DNA from: an uncultured Lachnospiraceae bacterium | GTDB lineage: Bacteria; Bacillota; Clostridia; Lachnospirales; Lachnospiraceae | Direction: 5' to 3' | Assembly: GCA_947176505.1 (NCBI GenBank) | Contig: CAMWQW010000001.1 | Coordinates: 124,001 to 188,000, forward strand | Length of the DNA: 64,000 bases | Shown: one piece after another, positions 54,305 to 63,694 of the stretch | Layout: each line of letters opens with the position of its first letter | Numbering within the stretch: the first letter of the stretch is position 1 | Position numbers and translations under genes: made by a program | Notes under the pieces: generated by a model | The model's input: the letters and a program-made list of their open reading frames with translations, nothing else | What the model was told of the DNA's origin: nothing | Database searches by the model: none

Positions 54305-56176
54305 TTAGACTTCTCTGTAATCTCCGTCTACTACATCGTCTGCTGCCTCAGACTGTGCGCCCGCATCCGCCGCACCGCCCATATTGCTCATATCAGGACC
54401 GCCCTGTGCCTGCTGCATATTCTCATACATCTTTGTAAACAGTGCCTGTGCGGAATTGGTCAGCTTCTCTTTGGCAGCCTTCAACTCATCAATCTGGCTG
54501 TCTGACATTTCCTGATCTTTGGTCTGCTCTAAGATATCTTTGACAGCCTGTAAGTCTGCTTCCACACTCGCTTTCTCGGAAGCGTCAATCTTATCTCCAA
54601 CCTCGGTAAGCGCTTTCTCAGTCTGGAATACGAAAGAATCTGCTTCGTTTCTCGTATCAATCGCTTCTTTTCTCTTCTTATCCTGCGCTTCGTACTCAGC
54701 AGCTTCCTTGACCGCTCTGTCAATCTCATCGTCAGACATGTTAGAACCGGCTGTAATTGTAATGTGCTGCTCTTTACCCGTTCCGAGGTCCTTCGCGGAT
54801 ACATTAACAATACCGTTAGCATCAATATCAAAAGTAACTTCAATCTGCGGAACACCGCGCATTGCCGGCGGAATACCGTCTAATCTGAACTGTCCGAGTG
54901 ACTTGTTGTCTTTCGCGAACTGTCTTTCACCCTGTACGACATTGATATCTACTGCCGTCTGATTATCAGCCGCGGTAGAGAATACCTGACTCTTCTTGGT
55001 CGGGATTGTGGTATTTCTCTCAATCAATCTGGTTGCGACACCGCCCATTGTCTCGATGGATAAGGACAACGGTGTAACATCCAGCAATAAGATTTCGCCT
55101 GCGCCTGCGTCACCTGCCAATTTACCACCCTGAATGGAAGCGCCCAGCGCAACACACTCGTCAGGGTTCAAAGACTTACTTGGCTCTTTACCTGTCAATT
55201 GTTTTACTTTGTCCTGAACCGCAGGGATACGTGTAGAACCGCCTACCAACAATACCTGACCGAGATCGGCATTGGTTAATCCTGCATCCTTCATAGCGTT
55301 CTGTACGGGAATCGCTGTTTTCTCTACTAAATCATGTGTCAATTCATCAAACTTCGCTCTTGTAAGATTCATATCAAAGTGCTTCGGTCCATCTGCTGTC
55401 GCAGTGATAAACGGGAGATTGATATTCGTTGTCGTTGCAGAAGAAAGCTCTTTCTTTGCTTTCTCGGCAGCCTCTTTCAATCTCTGAAGCGCCATTTTGT
55501 CGCCGGACAAATCCACGCCTTCCTGTGCCTTAAACTCAGCCAGCATCCAGTCAATTACTTTCTGGTCAAAATCGTCACCGCCAAGATGCGTATCACCGTT
55601 AGTAGAAAGTACTTCGATGACACCGTCGCCAATCTCGATAATAGATACATCAAATGTACCGCCACCAAGATCGTATACCATAATCTTCTGCTCTTTCTCG
55701 TTGTCAAGACCATAAGCAAGCGCCGCTGCCGTAGGCTCATTGATGATACGCTTTACATCAAGACCTGCAATCTTACCTGCATCCTTGGTCGCCTGTCTTT
55801 GTGCATCGTTGAAATACGCCGGAACAGTAATAACTGCCTCGTTTACCTTCTCGCCCAAATAGCTTTCTGCATCACCTTTTAACTTCTGCAGAATCATAGC
55901 AGAAATCTGCTGCGGTGAGTATTTCTTGTCGTCAATGGTACGTCCTCTGTCCGTACCCATATCTCTCTTGATGGACGCAATTGTCTTGTCAGCATTTGTC
56001 ACTGCCTGACGCTTTGCAGGCTCGCCGACAAGTCTCTCTCCTGTCTTGGAAAATGCTACTACTGACGGTGTGGTTCTTGCGCCTTCTGTATTAGCGATAA
56101 CGGTAGGTTTACCACCTTCCATAACTGCCACGCAGCTATTTGTTGTTCCTAAGTCGATTCCGATAATTTTACTCAT
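54305..56176 (-). CDS. dnaK: Chaperone protein DnaK (Hsp70)
   Basis: DnaK is the ATP-dependent Hsp70 chaperone. The 623-residue protein begins [20 protein letters not shown]. It has [15 protein letters not shown] (about residue 140), [19 protein letters not shown] (about 167), and [15 protein letters not shown] (about 310). The C-terminal lid ends with an Ala/Gln/Gly-rich tail and [11 protein letters not shown]. Length is slightly shorter than E. coli DnaK and typical of Firmicutes. It lies between grpE (82-base gap) and dnaJ. Confidence 0.98.
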   Translation of the reverse strand: MSKIIGIDLGTTNSCVAVMEGGKPTVIANTEGARTTPSVVAFSKTGERLVGEPAKRQAVTNADKTIASIKRDMGTDRGRTIDDKKYSPQQISAMILQKLKGDAESYLGEKVNEAVITVPAYFNDAQRQATKDAGKIAGLDVKRIINEPTAAALAYGLDNEKEQKIMVYDLGGGTFDVSIIEIGDGVIEVLSTNGDTHLGGDDFDQKVIDWMLAEFKAQEGVDLSGDKMALQRLKEAAEKAKKELSSATTTNINLPFITATADGPKHFDMNLTRAKFDELTHDLVEKTAIPVQNAMKDAGLTNADLGQVLLVGGSTRIPAVQDKVKQLTGKEPSKSLNPDECVALGASIQGGKLAGDAGAGEILLLDVTPLSLSIETMGGVATRLIERNTTIPTKKSQVFSTAADNQTAVDINVVQGERQFAKDNKSLGQFRLDGIPPAMRGVPQIEVTFDIDANGIVNVSAKDLGTGKEQHITITAGSNMSDDEIDRAVKEAAEYEAQDKKRKEAIDTRNEADSFVFQTEKALTEVGDKIDASEKASVEADLQAVKDILEQTKDQEMSDSQIDELKAAKEKLTNSAQALFTKMYENMQQAQGGPDMSNMGGAADAGAQSEAADDVVDGDYREV

Positions 56177-56258
56177 AATTTCTTCCTCCTATTTTAAAAA
56201 GATATATCGTTAAATACTTCCTTTGTTACCTGATACCGTTTCAAAATGACTCTTTATT

Positions 56259-56900
56259 TTAGTCTTTCACTACCGCCACCATGCTGTGCCTTACAACACC
56301 GTCGCGATAAGTGTATCCCTTTTGCAGCTCCTGTGCGATTATACCGGCAGCAAACTCTTCACTGTCTACCTGCATCACCGCATTATGAAAATCCGGATTA
56401 AACTCTTCACCCACCGCCGGAATCGGCTTCACTTCCATATTCTCAAGCTCTGTCATAAGCTGCTTGTAGATCATCTCCATGCCCTGCGCAAATGCTCCGC
56501 CTTTCTCATTCTCCGGCACAGCCGCAAGTCCTCTCTCAAAGTTGTCTACCACCGGGAGTATCTTCTCAATCACGCTCTTAGCGCCCGTCTCAAACATCGC
56601 CGTCTTTTCCTTATCGGTTCGCTTACGGAAATTCTCAAATTCCGCCATCTGGCGCTTCACTCTATCTTCCAGTTCTTCAATCTTCTCTTTTAAGGCTTCC
56701 TGCTTTTTATCAGCTTTTTCTTTTTTCTTTTTTTCTTTCTTGTCTTCTTTTGTCTCTTCTTTTGATTCCTGTGTTTCCTCGCTGTTCAAATTCTGCCCTG
56801 TGCCGTCTGCACCGTCAGCGGTATTTACCGCATCTTCTGCCTGCGGGATATTCTCTTCGGTTTGATTTTCTTCTTGTAACTTATCTTTTTCCTCTGCCAC
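56259..56900 (-). CDS. grpE: Nucleotide exchange factor GrpE
   Basis: GrpE releases ADP from DnaK. The 213-residue protein has a long Glu/Lys-rich N terminus with KKEKKKKEKADKK. A coiled coil follows (RVKRQMAEFENFRKRTDKEK, about residue 85), then the beta domain GEEFNPDFHNAVMQV and the end VRHSMVAVVKD. GTG 56900 is chosen because AAAGGA lies 9 bases upstream; the ATG at 56909 is too close to it. It follows hrcA by 82 bases. Confidence 0.94.
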   Translation of the reverse strand: MAEEKDKLQEENQTEENIPQAEDAVNTADGADGTGQNLNSEETQESKEETKEDKKEKKKKEKADKKQEALKEKIEELEDRVKRQMAEFENFRKRTDKEKTAMFETGAKSVIEKILPVVDNFERGLAAVPENEKGGAFAQGMEMIYKQLMTELENMEVKPIPAVGEEFNPDFHNAVMQVDSEEFAAGIIAQELQKGYTYRDGVVRHSMVAVVKD

Positions 56901-56982
56901 GCCTCTCATTCCTTTCTGTGATAATAAATCGCTATCTGTCTTTGCCTCATATCTGATGTGAGAGCATTTACTTCCATCGCAT

Positions 56983-58008
56983 TTATTTTTTATATAAATC
57001 GTCCAGCTGGTTCTTCAACAGTTTCAGATTCTTGACTACTTTCTCATAATCCATTCTCTTAGGTCCGATAATACCTATTGTTCCTTTCATTCCTTCATCC
57101 AGTTCGTATGTTGCAGTCACAATACTGCAATCTCTCATACCCTGCACCGGCGTCTCGTTACCAATATAAACCTGTATACCGGTATTGTTCTCATCCGCCA
57201 GATTATCCTGTACCAATTCACTAAGAAGCTGTTTCTCCTCAAAAGTCGTAATCAGTTCACTTGCACGTTCATGATCTGCCAGCTCCGGATACTTGAAAAA
57301 GTTCTTGGTGCCGCTCGTGTATATCTCAAGGTCCTCATCCGCCTTAATCGCCTCGGCAACCGCATCAATCACATCCGCTACAATGACGCTGTGAATGCCC
57401 GCCTGCTGCTTCATCGCGGAAATCATACCTAAATTAATCTCTTCCAATGACAGCCCGTTCAGATGAGTATTCAACAGTATATTTAACTTCAACAACGTCT
57501 CATCACTGATTTCATCTTTTACCGTAAGCATCGTATTCTTGATAACATTACCTTCCACGACGATAACCGCAAGTATCTGATTGATGTCTACGCGGGATAA
57601 CTGGATAAATTTCAATTTGTTGCGATGATACTGCGGTGCCGAAACCATCGCTGCATACTCGGTGTTTGCTGCGAGCATTTTTGCCGCCTGCTTTAAGAGA
57701 TGGTCCATCTTATCTTCCTTTTCGAGAAGTGTTTCTTTCATCTCTTCTACTTCCCGTTCCTTCTCCTCCATCATCTTATCAACATACAGACGATAGCCTT
57801 GATCGGATGGGATGCGTCCCGCAGAAGTATGCGGCTGGAGAATGTAACCCAGCTCTTCCAGATCTGCCATCTCATTGCGAATGGTCGCCGAGCTTAGATT
57901 CAAATCCGTATACTTGGAAATAGTTCTGCTTCCTACCGGTTCTCCTGTTTCTAAGTAATTGCGAATGATGGCTTGCAATATTTTATATTTTCTTTCATCC
58001 AACTGCAT
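56983..58008 (-). CDS. hrcA: Heat-inducible transcription repressor HrcA
   Basis: HrcA binds CIRCE elements and represses heat-shock genes; GroEL is thought to keep it active. The 341-residue protein begins MQLDERKYKILQAIIRNYLE. The winged helix contains GSRTISKYTDLNLSSATIRNE (split at about 22-42) and the GYILQPHTSAGRIPSDQGYR region follows. The C-terminal half is the family's regulatory domain. It is first in hrcA-grpE-dnaK-dnaJ and lies 16 bases after a perfect CIRCE site, so it should repress itself. Confidence 0.97.
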   Translation of the reverse strand: MQLDERKYKILQAIIRNYLETGEPVGSRTISKYTDLNLSSATIRNEMADLEELGYILQPHTSAGRIPSDQGYRLYVDKMMEEKEREVEEMKETLLEKEDKMDHLLKQAAKMLAANTEYAAMVSAPQYHRNKLKFIQLSRVDINQILAVIVVEGNVIKNTMLTVKDEISDETLLKLNILLNTHLNGLSLEEINLGMISAMKQQAGIHSVIVADVIDAVAEAIKADEDLEIYTSGTKNFFKYPELADHERASELITTFEEKQLLSELVQDNLADENNTGIQVYIGNETPVQGMRDCSIVTATYELDEGMKGTIGIIGPKRMDYEKVVKNLKLLKNQLDDLYKK

Positions 58009-58024
58009 ACCATTTCTCCCATTG

Positions 58025-58051
58025 TTAGCACTCGACTAATTAGAGTGCTAA
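58025..58051. promoter_or_regulatory. CIRCE operator of the hrcA-dnaK operon
   Basis: TTAGCACTC-N9-GAGTGCTAA is an exact match to the CIRCE consensus, with 9 bases between perfect half-sites. It lies between the promoter and the hrcA start codon, where HrcA would block transcription. Confidence 0.97.
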
Positions 58052-58065
58052 CACCTTCTAGTAGT

Positions 58066-58094
58066 AAGTTATCACTTAAGATTTTCATTGTCAA
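58066..58094 (-). promoter_or_regulatory. Sigma-A promoter of hrcA-grpE-dnaK-dnaJ
   Basis: On the minus strand a perfect TTGACA (58089-58094) and TAACTT (58066-58071) are separated by 17 bases. Transcription would begin just before the CIRCE site. Confidence 0.85.
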
Positions 58095-58114
58095 CATTTC
58101 CCTGCAAAAAAATT

Positions 58115-58149
58115 ATAAAAAAAATATTAAAAATTGAGCTTCGCTCAAT
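58115..58149 (-). terminator. Terminator-like hairpin upstream of the hrcA promoter
   Basis: ATTGAGC and GCTCAAT form a 7-base-pair stem with a 3-base loop, followed on the minus strand by a run rich in T (TTTTAATATTTTTTTT). It would block read-through from the DUF6465-like gene into the heat-shock operon. Confidence 0.6.
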
Positions 58150-58151
58150 TA

Positions 58152-58178
58152 CGAGATTATGAGATGCTACACATCTCG
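58152..58178. repeat. Short palindrome in the 58.0-58.3 kb gap
   Basis: GAGATG and CATCTC (58161-58177) form a 6-base-pair stem with a 5-base loop, and the outer CGAGAT and ATCTCG (58152-58178) can pair as well. With the terminators on either side it makes three consecutive hairpins in a gap of 320 bases. No gene is seen in the gap. Confidence 0.5.
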
Positions 58179-58216
58179 GCAAACTCGACACAATACCCAA
58201 ATCTCCTAATATAATT

Positions 58217-58249
58217 GAAAAAGTCGATTCGAGAATTTCTCAAATCGAC
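58217..58249 (-). terminator. Rho-independent terminator of the DUF6465-like gene
   Basis: GTCGATT and AATCGAC, with an inner GAGA/TCTC stem and one mismatch, form a hairpin. On the minus strand five T residues follow. It lies about 80 bases after the gene's stop codon. Confidence 0.7.
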
Positions 58250-58329
58250 CGTTCTGCTGTTATTAGAATAACCAATATGTAATACAAATATTACTATGAC
58301 TCACTCTGCACTGCAACCGGCATCTATCA

Positions 58330-58800
58330 CTAAATACCAAAGCTGCCCGTTACATCTCCGTTAATTACATAGTATACAACATTCTCTTCCGGCTTTACAT
58401 ACAATTCAACTGATTTGAAGTCGCCGACCTTCTGGTTAAGATCATATTTCCATACATCTTTCGCAATCTTGACAAGATCCTCTGTCGTATAGCTTCTGCC
58501 TGCAAACTGTAAATGCACAGTCTCTTTTACTGCTGCTTTCTTAGCAGGCGCTTCCTTCTTAACTGTCTCTTTTTTCGCTGTTGTCTTCTTTGCCGCCGCC
58601 TCTTTCTTGGCAGGTGTCTTCTTTGCCGTTGTCTTCTTTACGGTTTTCTTAGTCTCAGCTTTAACTTCTGCTTTCTTAGGCTCAATTACAGGTTCTGCTT
58701 TTGCTACAGGTGCTGCCGCTGTTGTCTTCACTTCTTCTGTCTTTGTATCTGTGGCTTTAGCTGTTGGTTTCACAATTGCTGTTTTCTTTGTTTCTGCCAT
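58330..58800 (-). CDS. Lys/Ala-rich protein with C-terminal DUF6465-like domain
   Basis: The 156-residue protein has a low-complexity N-terminal two-thirds made of repeated Ala-Lys-Lys-Thr units (for example AKKTPAKKEAAAKKTTAKK), like the tail of histone H1 or some HU proteins. A compact C-terminal domain follows (VHLQFAGRSYTTEDLVKIAK and VVYYVINGDVTGSFGI, about residues 95-156). The latter resembles DUF6465, common in Lachnospiraceae. Nucleic-acid binding by the basic part is inferred. It is monocistronic, with a consensus-like promoter and terminator. GGAG precedes the start by about 7 bases. Confidence 0.82.
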   Translation of the reverse strand: MAETKKTAIVKPTAKATDTKTEEVKTTAAAPVAKAEPVIEPKKAEVKAETKKTVKKTTAKKTPAKKEAAAKKTTAKKETVKKEAPAKKAAVKETVHLQFAGRSYTTEDLVKIAKDVWKYDLNQKVGDFKSVELYVKPEENVVYYVINGDVTGSFGI

Positions 58801-58898
58801 AAGTCTTCTCCTTCCACACATCCGATTCTTCGGATTACAAATGTAATGATTAATACTTTTTCACAATCCCTAGCCTATCAGTTTCAGACTATATGGGT

Positions 58899-58927
58899 AT
58901 ATTAACGCAATATCGATGTACTGTCAA
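58899..58927 (-). promoter_or_regulatory. Sigma-A promoter of the DUF6465-like gene
   Basis: On the minus strand perfect TTGACA (58922-58927), a 17-base spacer and TAATAT (58899-58904) are found, about 100 bases before the start codon. Confidence 0.8.
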
Positions 58928-59027
58928 TCAACAATCTGTAACAAATAGTTGCTTATTCTTTTCGTATTTTATACGAAATGACATAAAAAACGCCATAATA
59001 ACGCTTGTTTTAAGCCATTTTGAACAC

Positions 59028-59858
59028 TTATCGAACAATCGTAAAGTATAGCAGTACCATCGCGCCAAGCACAATACGATACCAGCCAAATACTTTGAAA
59101 TCATGTTTTTTAATGTATCCCATCAAGAAGCGTATCACAATCACAGACACAAGAAATGCCACGATCATACCTACCAAAAGAATCGCGGCTTCGGCGCTCG
59201 TAAAGGAAAATCCAAACTTCACAATCTTCAAAAGGCTTGCACCAAGCATAACAGGAATCGCTAAGAAAAAAGTAAATTCCGCCGCAACCGTTCTGGACAC
59301 ACCAATCAGCAGCGCTCCCACAATCGTAGCACCCGAGCGGGAAGTGCCGGGAAACACAGCCGCCAAAAGCTGAAATACGCCAATCATAAACGCTGTCTGA
59401 TAAGTAATCTGCTCAAGTTCCGTAATCTTAGGTGATGCGCTTTTGTTCTTATTTTCAATAATGATAAAAGCAATACCAAAAACAATCAGCGCAATTGCCA
59501 CACACCACGGATTATAGAACAACGCGTCAAATACGTCATCAAACGCCAACCCGATAACCGCTGCCGGTACGCATGCCACCAGAATTTTGAACCAGAGCAC
59601 AAATATATCTTTCTGTATGACAGGTTTTTCTTTGAATTTAAAAGGAAAGATTTTGTTCCAAAACAGCAGCACCACCGCCAATATCGCACCCAACTGTATC
59701 ACTACAAGAAACATCTCCCAAAACTCCGGCGAAACGTCCAGTGTCGCAAATTCATTAAGCAAAATCATATGTCCCGTGCTGCTGATCGGAAGCCATTCCG
59801 TAATGCCTTCTACAACGCCGAACAGAATCGCTTTTAAGATTTCAATTACGCTAATCAT
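59028..59858 (-). CDS. uppP: Undecaprenyl-diphosphatase UppP (BacA)
   Basis: UppP recycles undecaprenyl diphosphate to the monophosphate lipid carrier for cell wall synthesis. The 276-residue polytopic protein has the two catalytic motifs VVEGITEWLPISSTGHMIL (about residue 16-34) and FPGTSRSGATIVGALLIG (about 165-182). Length and motif spacing are normal. It lies after the aminotransferase gene with a gap of 27 bases. Bacitracin tolerance is a known effect of its overexpression. Confidence 0.96.
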   Translation of the reverse strand: MISVIEILKAILFGVVEGITEWLPISSTGHMILLNEFATLDVSPEFWEMFLVVIQLGAILAVVLLFWNKIFPFKFKEKPVIQKDIFVLWFKILVACVPAAVIGLAFDDVFDALFYNPWCVAIALIVFGIAFIIIENKNKSASPKITELEQITYQTAFMIGVFQLLAAVFPGTSRSGATIVGALLIGVSRTVAAEFTFFLAIPVMLGASLLKIVKFGFSFTSAEAAILLVGMIVAFLVSVIVIRFLMGYIKKHDFKVFGWYRIVLGAMVLLYFTIVR

Positions 59859-59885
59859 GTGTCTTTTTAACCTTTCTTTCCTATA

Positions 59886-61070
59886 TTAATACTCGCTCTT
59901 TACAAATTTTCTAAGCGCCTCCAACGACCTCTCTACTTTATCCGTGCCGATACAATATGCAAGACGGACATAACCTTTGACTCCGAAGGTATCGCTCGGT
60001 ACAACAATCAAATCATATTTCTTCGCCTTCTCGCAAAAGGCAACAGCATCCTCCTCCAGTGCTTTCGGGAAAATGTAGAATGTCCCGCCCGGTCTCACAC
60101 ACTCAAATCCCAAATCAGTAAGCTCTCTATATAATATGTTCATATTTGTTTCATATACCGATAAATCGGATGTCAGGTCAAGCACCTGTGCCACTGCAAG
60201 CTGTATAATGGACGGCGGACAGTTATGCCCTGTTCCTCTGGATATCTGGCTGCACATAGCGCTGATATATTCAGCGTCCCTGCACGCCGGATTTACTGCC
60301 ACATACCCGATACGCTCACCCGGCAGGGACAATGATTTCGAGAAAGAATAACAGGATAGCGTATTCGCATAGAATTTGGACGGATAAGGCGATTCCACGC
60401 CTGCAAATACAATCTCTCTGTACGGCTCATCCGAAATCAGGAAAATATCATGTCCGTATTTTTCCGCTTTATCCGTCATAATTGCGGCAAGCTTTCGAAG
60501 CGTCTCCGATGAATATACCATACCCGACGGATTATTCGGCGTATTAATCAGAACCGCCGCCACCTTCTCTGTCAGCAGTTCCTCAAACGCATCAAAGTTA
60601 ATCTGAAAACTTTCCGTATCTGCCGGAACGACTTTGAGCTTTGCCCCCGTCAAATTAATATAGGGTCCGTACTCTGGAAAATACGGAGCAAATGTAAGAA
60701 TTTCATCGCCCGGTTCGCTCACGCAACGAACCGCATGCGCTATCGCTCCCGCCGCTCCGGTAGTCATAAAAATATGATTGCCCGTATAGTTCATCCCAAA
60801 TCTATCATTGAGGGACTTCGCCACTTTGTCCCGTACCTCCGGAATGCCCAGACTCTGACTGTATCCGTGCAGCTCCATGGGATCCCTGTTTTGCAGCATC
60901 TCAATCATCGTATCGGTAAACTTCTGCGGTGCCGGAACGGAAGGGTTCCCCAAACTGTAATCAAACACATTCTCATATCCGATTTCGCATCCTCTCTGCG
61001 TTGCAAACTCCGACAATTGACGAATCACGGATTTACCCTGCAGCATATCTTTATATTTCTGTACGATCAT
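59886..61070 (-). CDS. Class I/II pyridoxal-phosphate aminotransferase
   Basis: The 394-residue protein is a fold-type I aminotransferase with LGNPSVPAPQKFTDTM, INTPNNPSGMVYS (about residue 170), SDEPYREIVFAG, and the PLP lysine in SFSKSLSLPGERIGY (about 240). Sequence relatives include aspartate aminotransferases, but the substrate cannot be fixed here. ATG 61070 is favoured over the upstream TTG by ribosome-site spacing. It follows the alpha-galactosidase gene by 33 bases and precedes uppP, with no clear pathway link to either. Confidence 0.9.
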   Translation of the reverse strand: MIVQKYKDMLQGKSVIRQLSEFATQRGCEIGYENVFDYSLGNPSVPAPQKFTDTMIEMLQNRDPMELHGYSQSLGIPEVRDKVAKSLNDRFGMNYTGNHIFMTTGAAGAIAHAVRCVSEPGDEILTFAPYFPEYGPYINLTGAKLKVVPADTESFQINFDAFEELLTEKVAAVLINTPNNPSGMVYSSETLRKLAAIMTDKAEKYGHDIFLISDEPYREIVFAGVESPYPSKFYANTLSCYSFSKSLSLPGERIGYVAVNPACRDAEYISAMCSQISRGTGHNCPPSIIQLAVAQVLDLTSDLSVYETNMNILYRELTDLGFECVRPGGTFYIFPKALEEDAVAFCEKAKKYDLIVVPSDTFGVKGYVRLAYCIGTDKVERSLEALRKFVKSEY

Positions 61071-61103
61071 TTCTTTCAACCTTGCCTTTCTTGATTGTCG
61101 CTT

Positions 61104-63314
61104 CTATTTCTCCGTAAGATGCATCAATCTGCCCTTAAAATCGCCCCACAACGGAGGGATATTAATACCTGCATAACGCAGAGTGTCACCCTTGTATTCA
61201 ATCTGCTTGATTTCCGGCCAATCCTGTGCATTGGCAATCACGTATGTTTTCTTGGGATCAAGTCCCGGAATATGAATCCGTCTGCTGTGGAAGTTCGGTC
61301 TGTTCAATACCTGAACATATGTGATCAATGCCTCGCTCTTATCCTTCGCCACCACTTCATAGCAGTCATAGTAATGGTTGTCCGCATAGTGCGCAATACG
61401 ATAATAATCCCCTTCGCGTACCAAATCGTTGTACTTGTGGTACATGGCAACCTGCTGCGGTATCATACCTCGATCCGCCTCCGGAATCTTGGTCACATCC
61501 AACTCATATCCGAATGTACCCGCCAACGCAACATACCCTCTCGTCTCAAAAGGCGTCACTCTTCCTACCGTATGATTCGGGCAGTCAGACACATGTGCGC
61601 CCATAGTAGACAGCGGATAAATCATTGCCGTACCCGCCTGAATCGACAAACGCTCCACCGCATCGGCGTCATCGGAACACCATATCTGCGGACTGTAATA
61701 TAACATGCCTGCATCGAATCTTGCACCGCCGCCGGAGCAATTTTCAAGCAGAAGATGCGGAAATTCTTTGGTCATTCTGTCCTGCAGTTCATAAACCGCC
61801 AGTACCTGTCTGTGATACAACTCTCCCTGTCTGTCCGCCGGAAGTCCGCAGCTTCCCAAATCACTGAGCTGTCTGTTCATATCCCACTTCACATACTCAA
61901 TGTTCGCGCTTCTAAGGATCGACGCTACCATCTCATATACATAGTCCCTGACTTCTTTTCTGGTCAGATCAAGTACATACTGATTCCGCGCAAGACTTCC
62001 TGTTCTGCCCGGAATGGCAATCGCCCAGTCCGGATGCGCACGGTATAAATCGGAATCCGGAGAAATCATCTCCGGCTCGAACCAGATACCGAATTTCATA
62101 CCCAATTTATTGACTTCATCTACCAGATATTTCAGTCCGCCATTGAGCTTACTCTCATTGACCTGCCAATCTCCCAGACTTGAATTGTCGTCATTTCTGT
62201 GTCCGAACCATCCGTCGTCCATGACCAGCATTTCAATCCCGAGTTCCGAAGCCTGCTTCGCAATGCCGAGCAACTTCTCCGTGTTGAAATCAAAATATGT
62301 CGCCTCCCAATTGTTAATCAGAATCGGTCGCTTCTTATCCTTGTACTCACCGCGTATGAGATGATTGCGGTATAAATCATGGAAGCATCTCGTCATACCG
62401 CCGATACCGTCCGCGGAATAAACACAGACTACTTCCGGCGCCTGAAAACTCTCTCCCGAGTCTAATTTCCAGCAGAAATCATACGGATGAATGCCCATCA
62501 TAGCACGCATGCTGCCGAACTGGTCCGCCTCAATCTGCGCCAGAAAATTACCCGAATAGACAAAGTTCATCGCATAGATATCTCCGGTTTCCTCCGTAGT
62601 TGTGCGCTTTTTCCATGCCATAAAAGGATGCTCCTGATGACTTGATTCCCCTCTTATCGAAGAAACACTCTGCTTGCCCTTCATAACAGGACGTGTCTGA
62701 ATCGCACGCTCTCTCGCCCATGAGCCATGCAGTGTAATCATCTCATAATCATCATTATCCATATCCATACATGCCGACAATACCTTGGTCAGATAAATCG
62801 GCTCATCAGCATGATTGACAACTTTAACGCTTCTGGCTATGGCATCACTATCCGCAAAAATACTATAGGAAAGAATCACCTGTAATTTCAGAATCTTATC
62901 CTCACAGACAAGTTCCAACGTCTTGCATTCCGTATCTTTGCCAAAAGTTGCCGGCAATCCCTGCAGTTCCTCTTTACCGTCATAGATTCTGTGCGACACA
63001 TAAGATAACGCAACTCCGGTATGCCCGCCCATAGTCCTGACTTCCAGCGTACTTTCCCTGTAATCTCCAAGTCCGTTACCCGTATACTCCATCGGGAACG
63101 TATCCAAGAAAGAGGTTCTGTCCCTGTTATTCTGCGACGGAACAAAAGGCGCCTCCGTCGTACGCATCAAATATGTCAGATTATCCTCTGTCAGTTTTCT
63201 TCCATAATAAATGTGTCCGACAAAATTGTCGTCATCCACGATGCCGATGCAGTAACTTGTCTGCTCCGTATCTAATTTAAAAACTCTGCGCTCTTCATTA
63301 TAGCTGATATTCAT
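61104..63314 (-). CDS. Alpha-galactosidase, GH36 family
   Basis: The enzyme removes terminal alpha-galactose from oligosaccharides such as melibiose and raffinose. The 736-residue protein has MDDGWFGHRNDD (about residue 365), the nucleophile Asp in YVKWDMNRQ (about 476) and the acid/base Asp in IWCSDDADAVERL (about 546). These match the positions known in Geobacillus AgaA. No signal peptide is seen, so it is intracellular. ATG 63314 is set by GGAG 9 bases upstream. A 73-bp tandem repeat lies in its leader. No sugar transporter is in the window. Confidence 0.93.
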   Translation of the reverse strand: MNISYNEERRVFKLDTEQTSYCIGIVDDDNFVGHIYYGRKLTEDNLTYLMRTTEAPFVPSQNNRDRTSFLDTFPMEYTGNGLGDYRESTLEVRTMGGHTGVALSYVSHRIYDGKEELQGLPATFGKDTECKTLELVCEDKILKLQVILSYSIFADSDAIARSVKVVNHADEPIYLTKVLSACMDMDNDDYEMITLHGSWARERAIQTRPVMKGKQSVSSIRGESSHQEHPFMAWKKRTTTEETGDIYAMNFVYSGNFLAQIEADQFGSMRAMMGIHPYDFCWKLDSGESFQAPEVVCVYSADGIGGMTRCFHDLYRNHLIRGEYKDKKRPILINNWEATYFDFNTEKLLGIAKQASELGIEMLVMDDGWFGHRNDDNSSLGDWQVNESKLNGGLKYLVDEVNKLGMKFGIWFEPEMISPDSDLYRAHPDWAIAIPGRTGSLARNQYVLDLTRKEVRDYVYEMVASILRSANIEYVKWDMNRQLSDLGSCGLPADRQGELYHRQVLAVYELQDRMTKEFPHLLLENCSGGGARFDAGMLYYSPQIWCSDDADAVERLSIQAGTAMIYPLSTMGAHVSDCPNHTVGRVTPFETRGYVALAGTFGYELDVTKIPEADRGMIPQQVAMYHKYNDLVREGDYYRIAHYADNHYYDCYEVVAKDKSEALITYVQVLNRPNFHSRRIHIPGLDPKKTYVIANAQDWPEIKQIEYKGDTLRYAGINIPPLWGDFKGRLMHLTEK

Positions 63315-63354
63315 AATTCTTTTCTCCTTTTTCCCGGATATACTCGGACCACCT

Positions 63355-63557
63355 TCCGGATAATGCATGCTCTTTACGTTCTCCAAGACATGACGCAGTC
63401 ATGCTTAGACGACATGCTTTACCGCCCTTCGGAGAATGCATGCTCTTTGCATTCTCCAAGACATGACGTAGTCATGCTTAGACGACATGCTTTACCGCCC
63501 TTCGGAGAATGCATGCCCTTTGCATTCTCCAAGACATGACGCAGTCATGTCTTATTA
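63355..63557. repeat. Tandem repeat, 73-bp period, about 2.8 copies, each with two hairpins
   Basis: Three copies begin near 63357, 63430 and 63503, with exactly 73 bases between equivalent positions. Each contains GGAGAATGCA and TGCATTCTCC (10-base-pair stem, 7-base loop) and the palindrome CATGAC-N3-GTCATG, linked by the segment TTAGACGACATGCTTTACCG. The first copy is degenerate in the first stem; the last is cut after the second palindrome. It lies between the galactosidase start and the probable promoter, so it would be transcribed in the leader RNA. Confidence 0.9.
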
Positions 63558-63563
63558 TACCAA
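63555..63563 (-). promoter_or_regulatory. Probable extended -10 promoter of the alpha-galactosidase gene
   Basis: The minus strand reads TGGTATAAT with a perfect -10 hexamer, just upstream of the tandem repeat. No clear -35 is seen. A transcript from here would carry the whole repeat in a leader of about 240 bases. Confidence 0.5.
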
Positions 63564-63615
63564 CATCTTACTTGTTAGGAAAGTATCTTATTGAAAAGTA
63601 TCTTAATATAAAAAT

Positions 63616-63643
63616 TTGTATTTTTTAAAAAAAGTGATACAAT
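63616..63643 (+). promoter_or_regulatory. Probable promoter of the AEC transporter gene
   Basis: TTGTAT (63616-63621), a 16-base spacer and TACAAT (63638-63643) are found about 52 bases upstream of the start at 63695. Confidence 0.55.
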
Positions 63644-63694
63644 AACCACTATCGGCATAAAACAATAAGATTAAGAAAGCAGGGATTATTTACT

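Noticed and set aside
53798-54505. 235-codon plus-strand ORF
   Set aside because: It is antisense across the dnaJ/dnaK junction; no ribosome site or family pattern.
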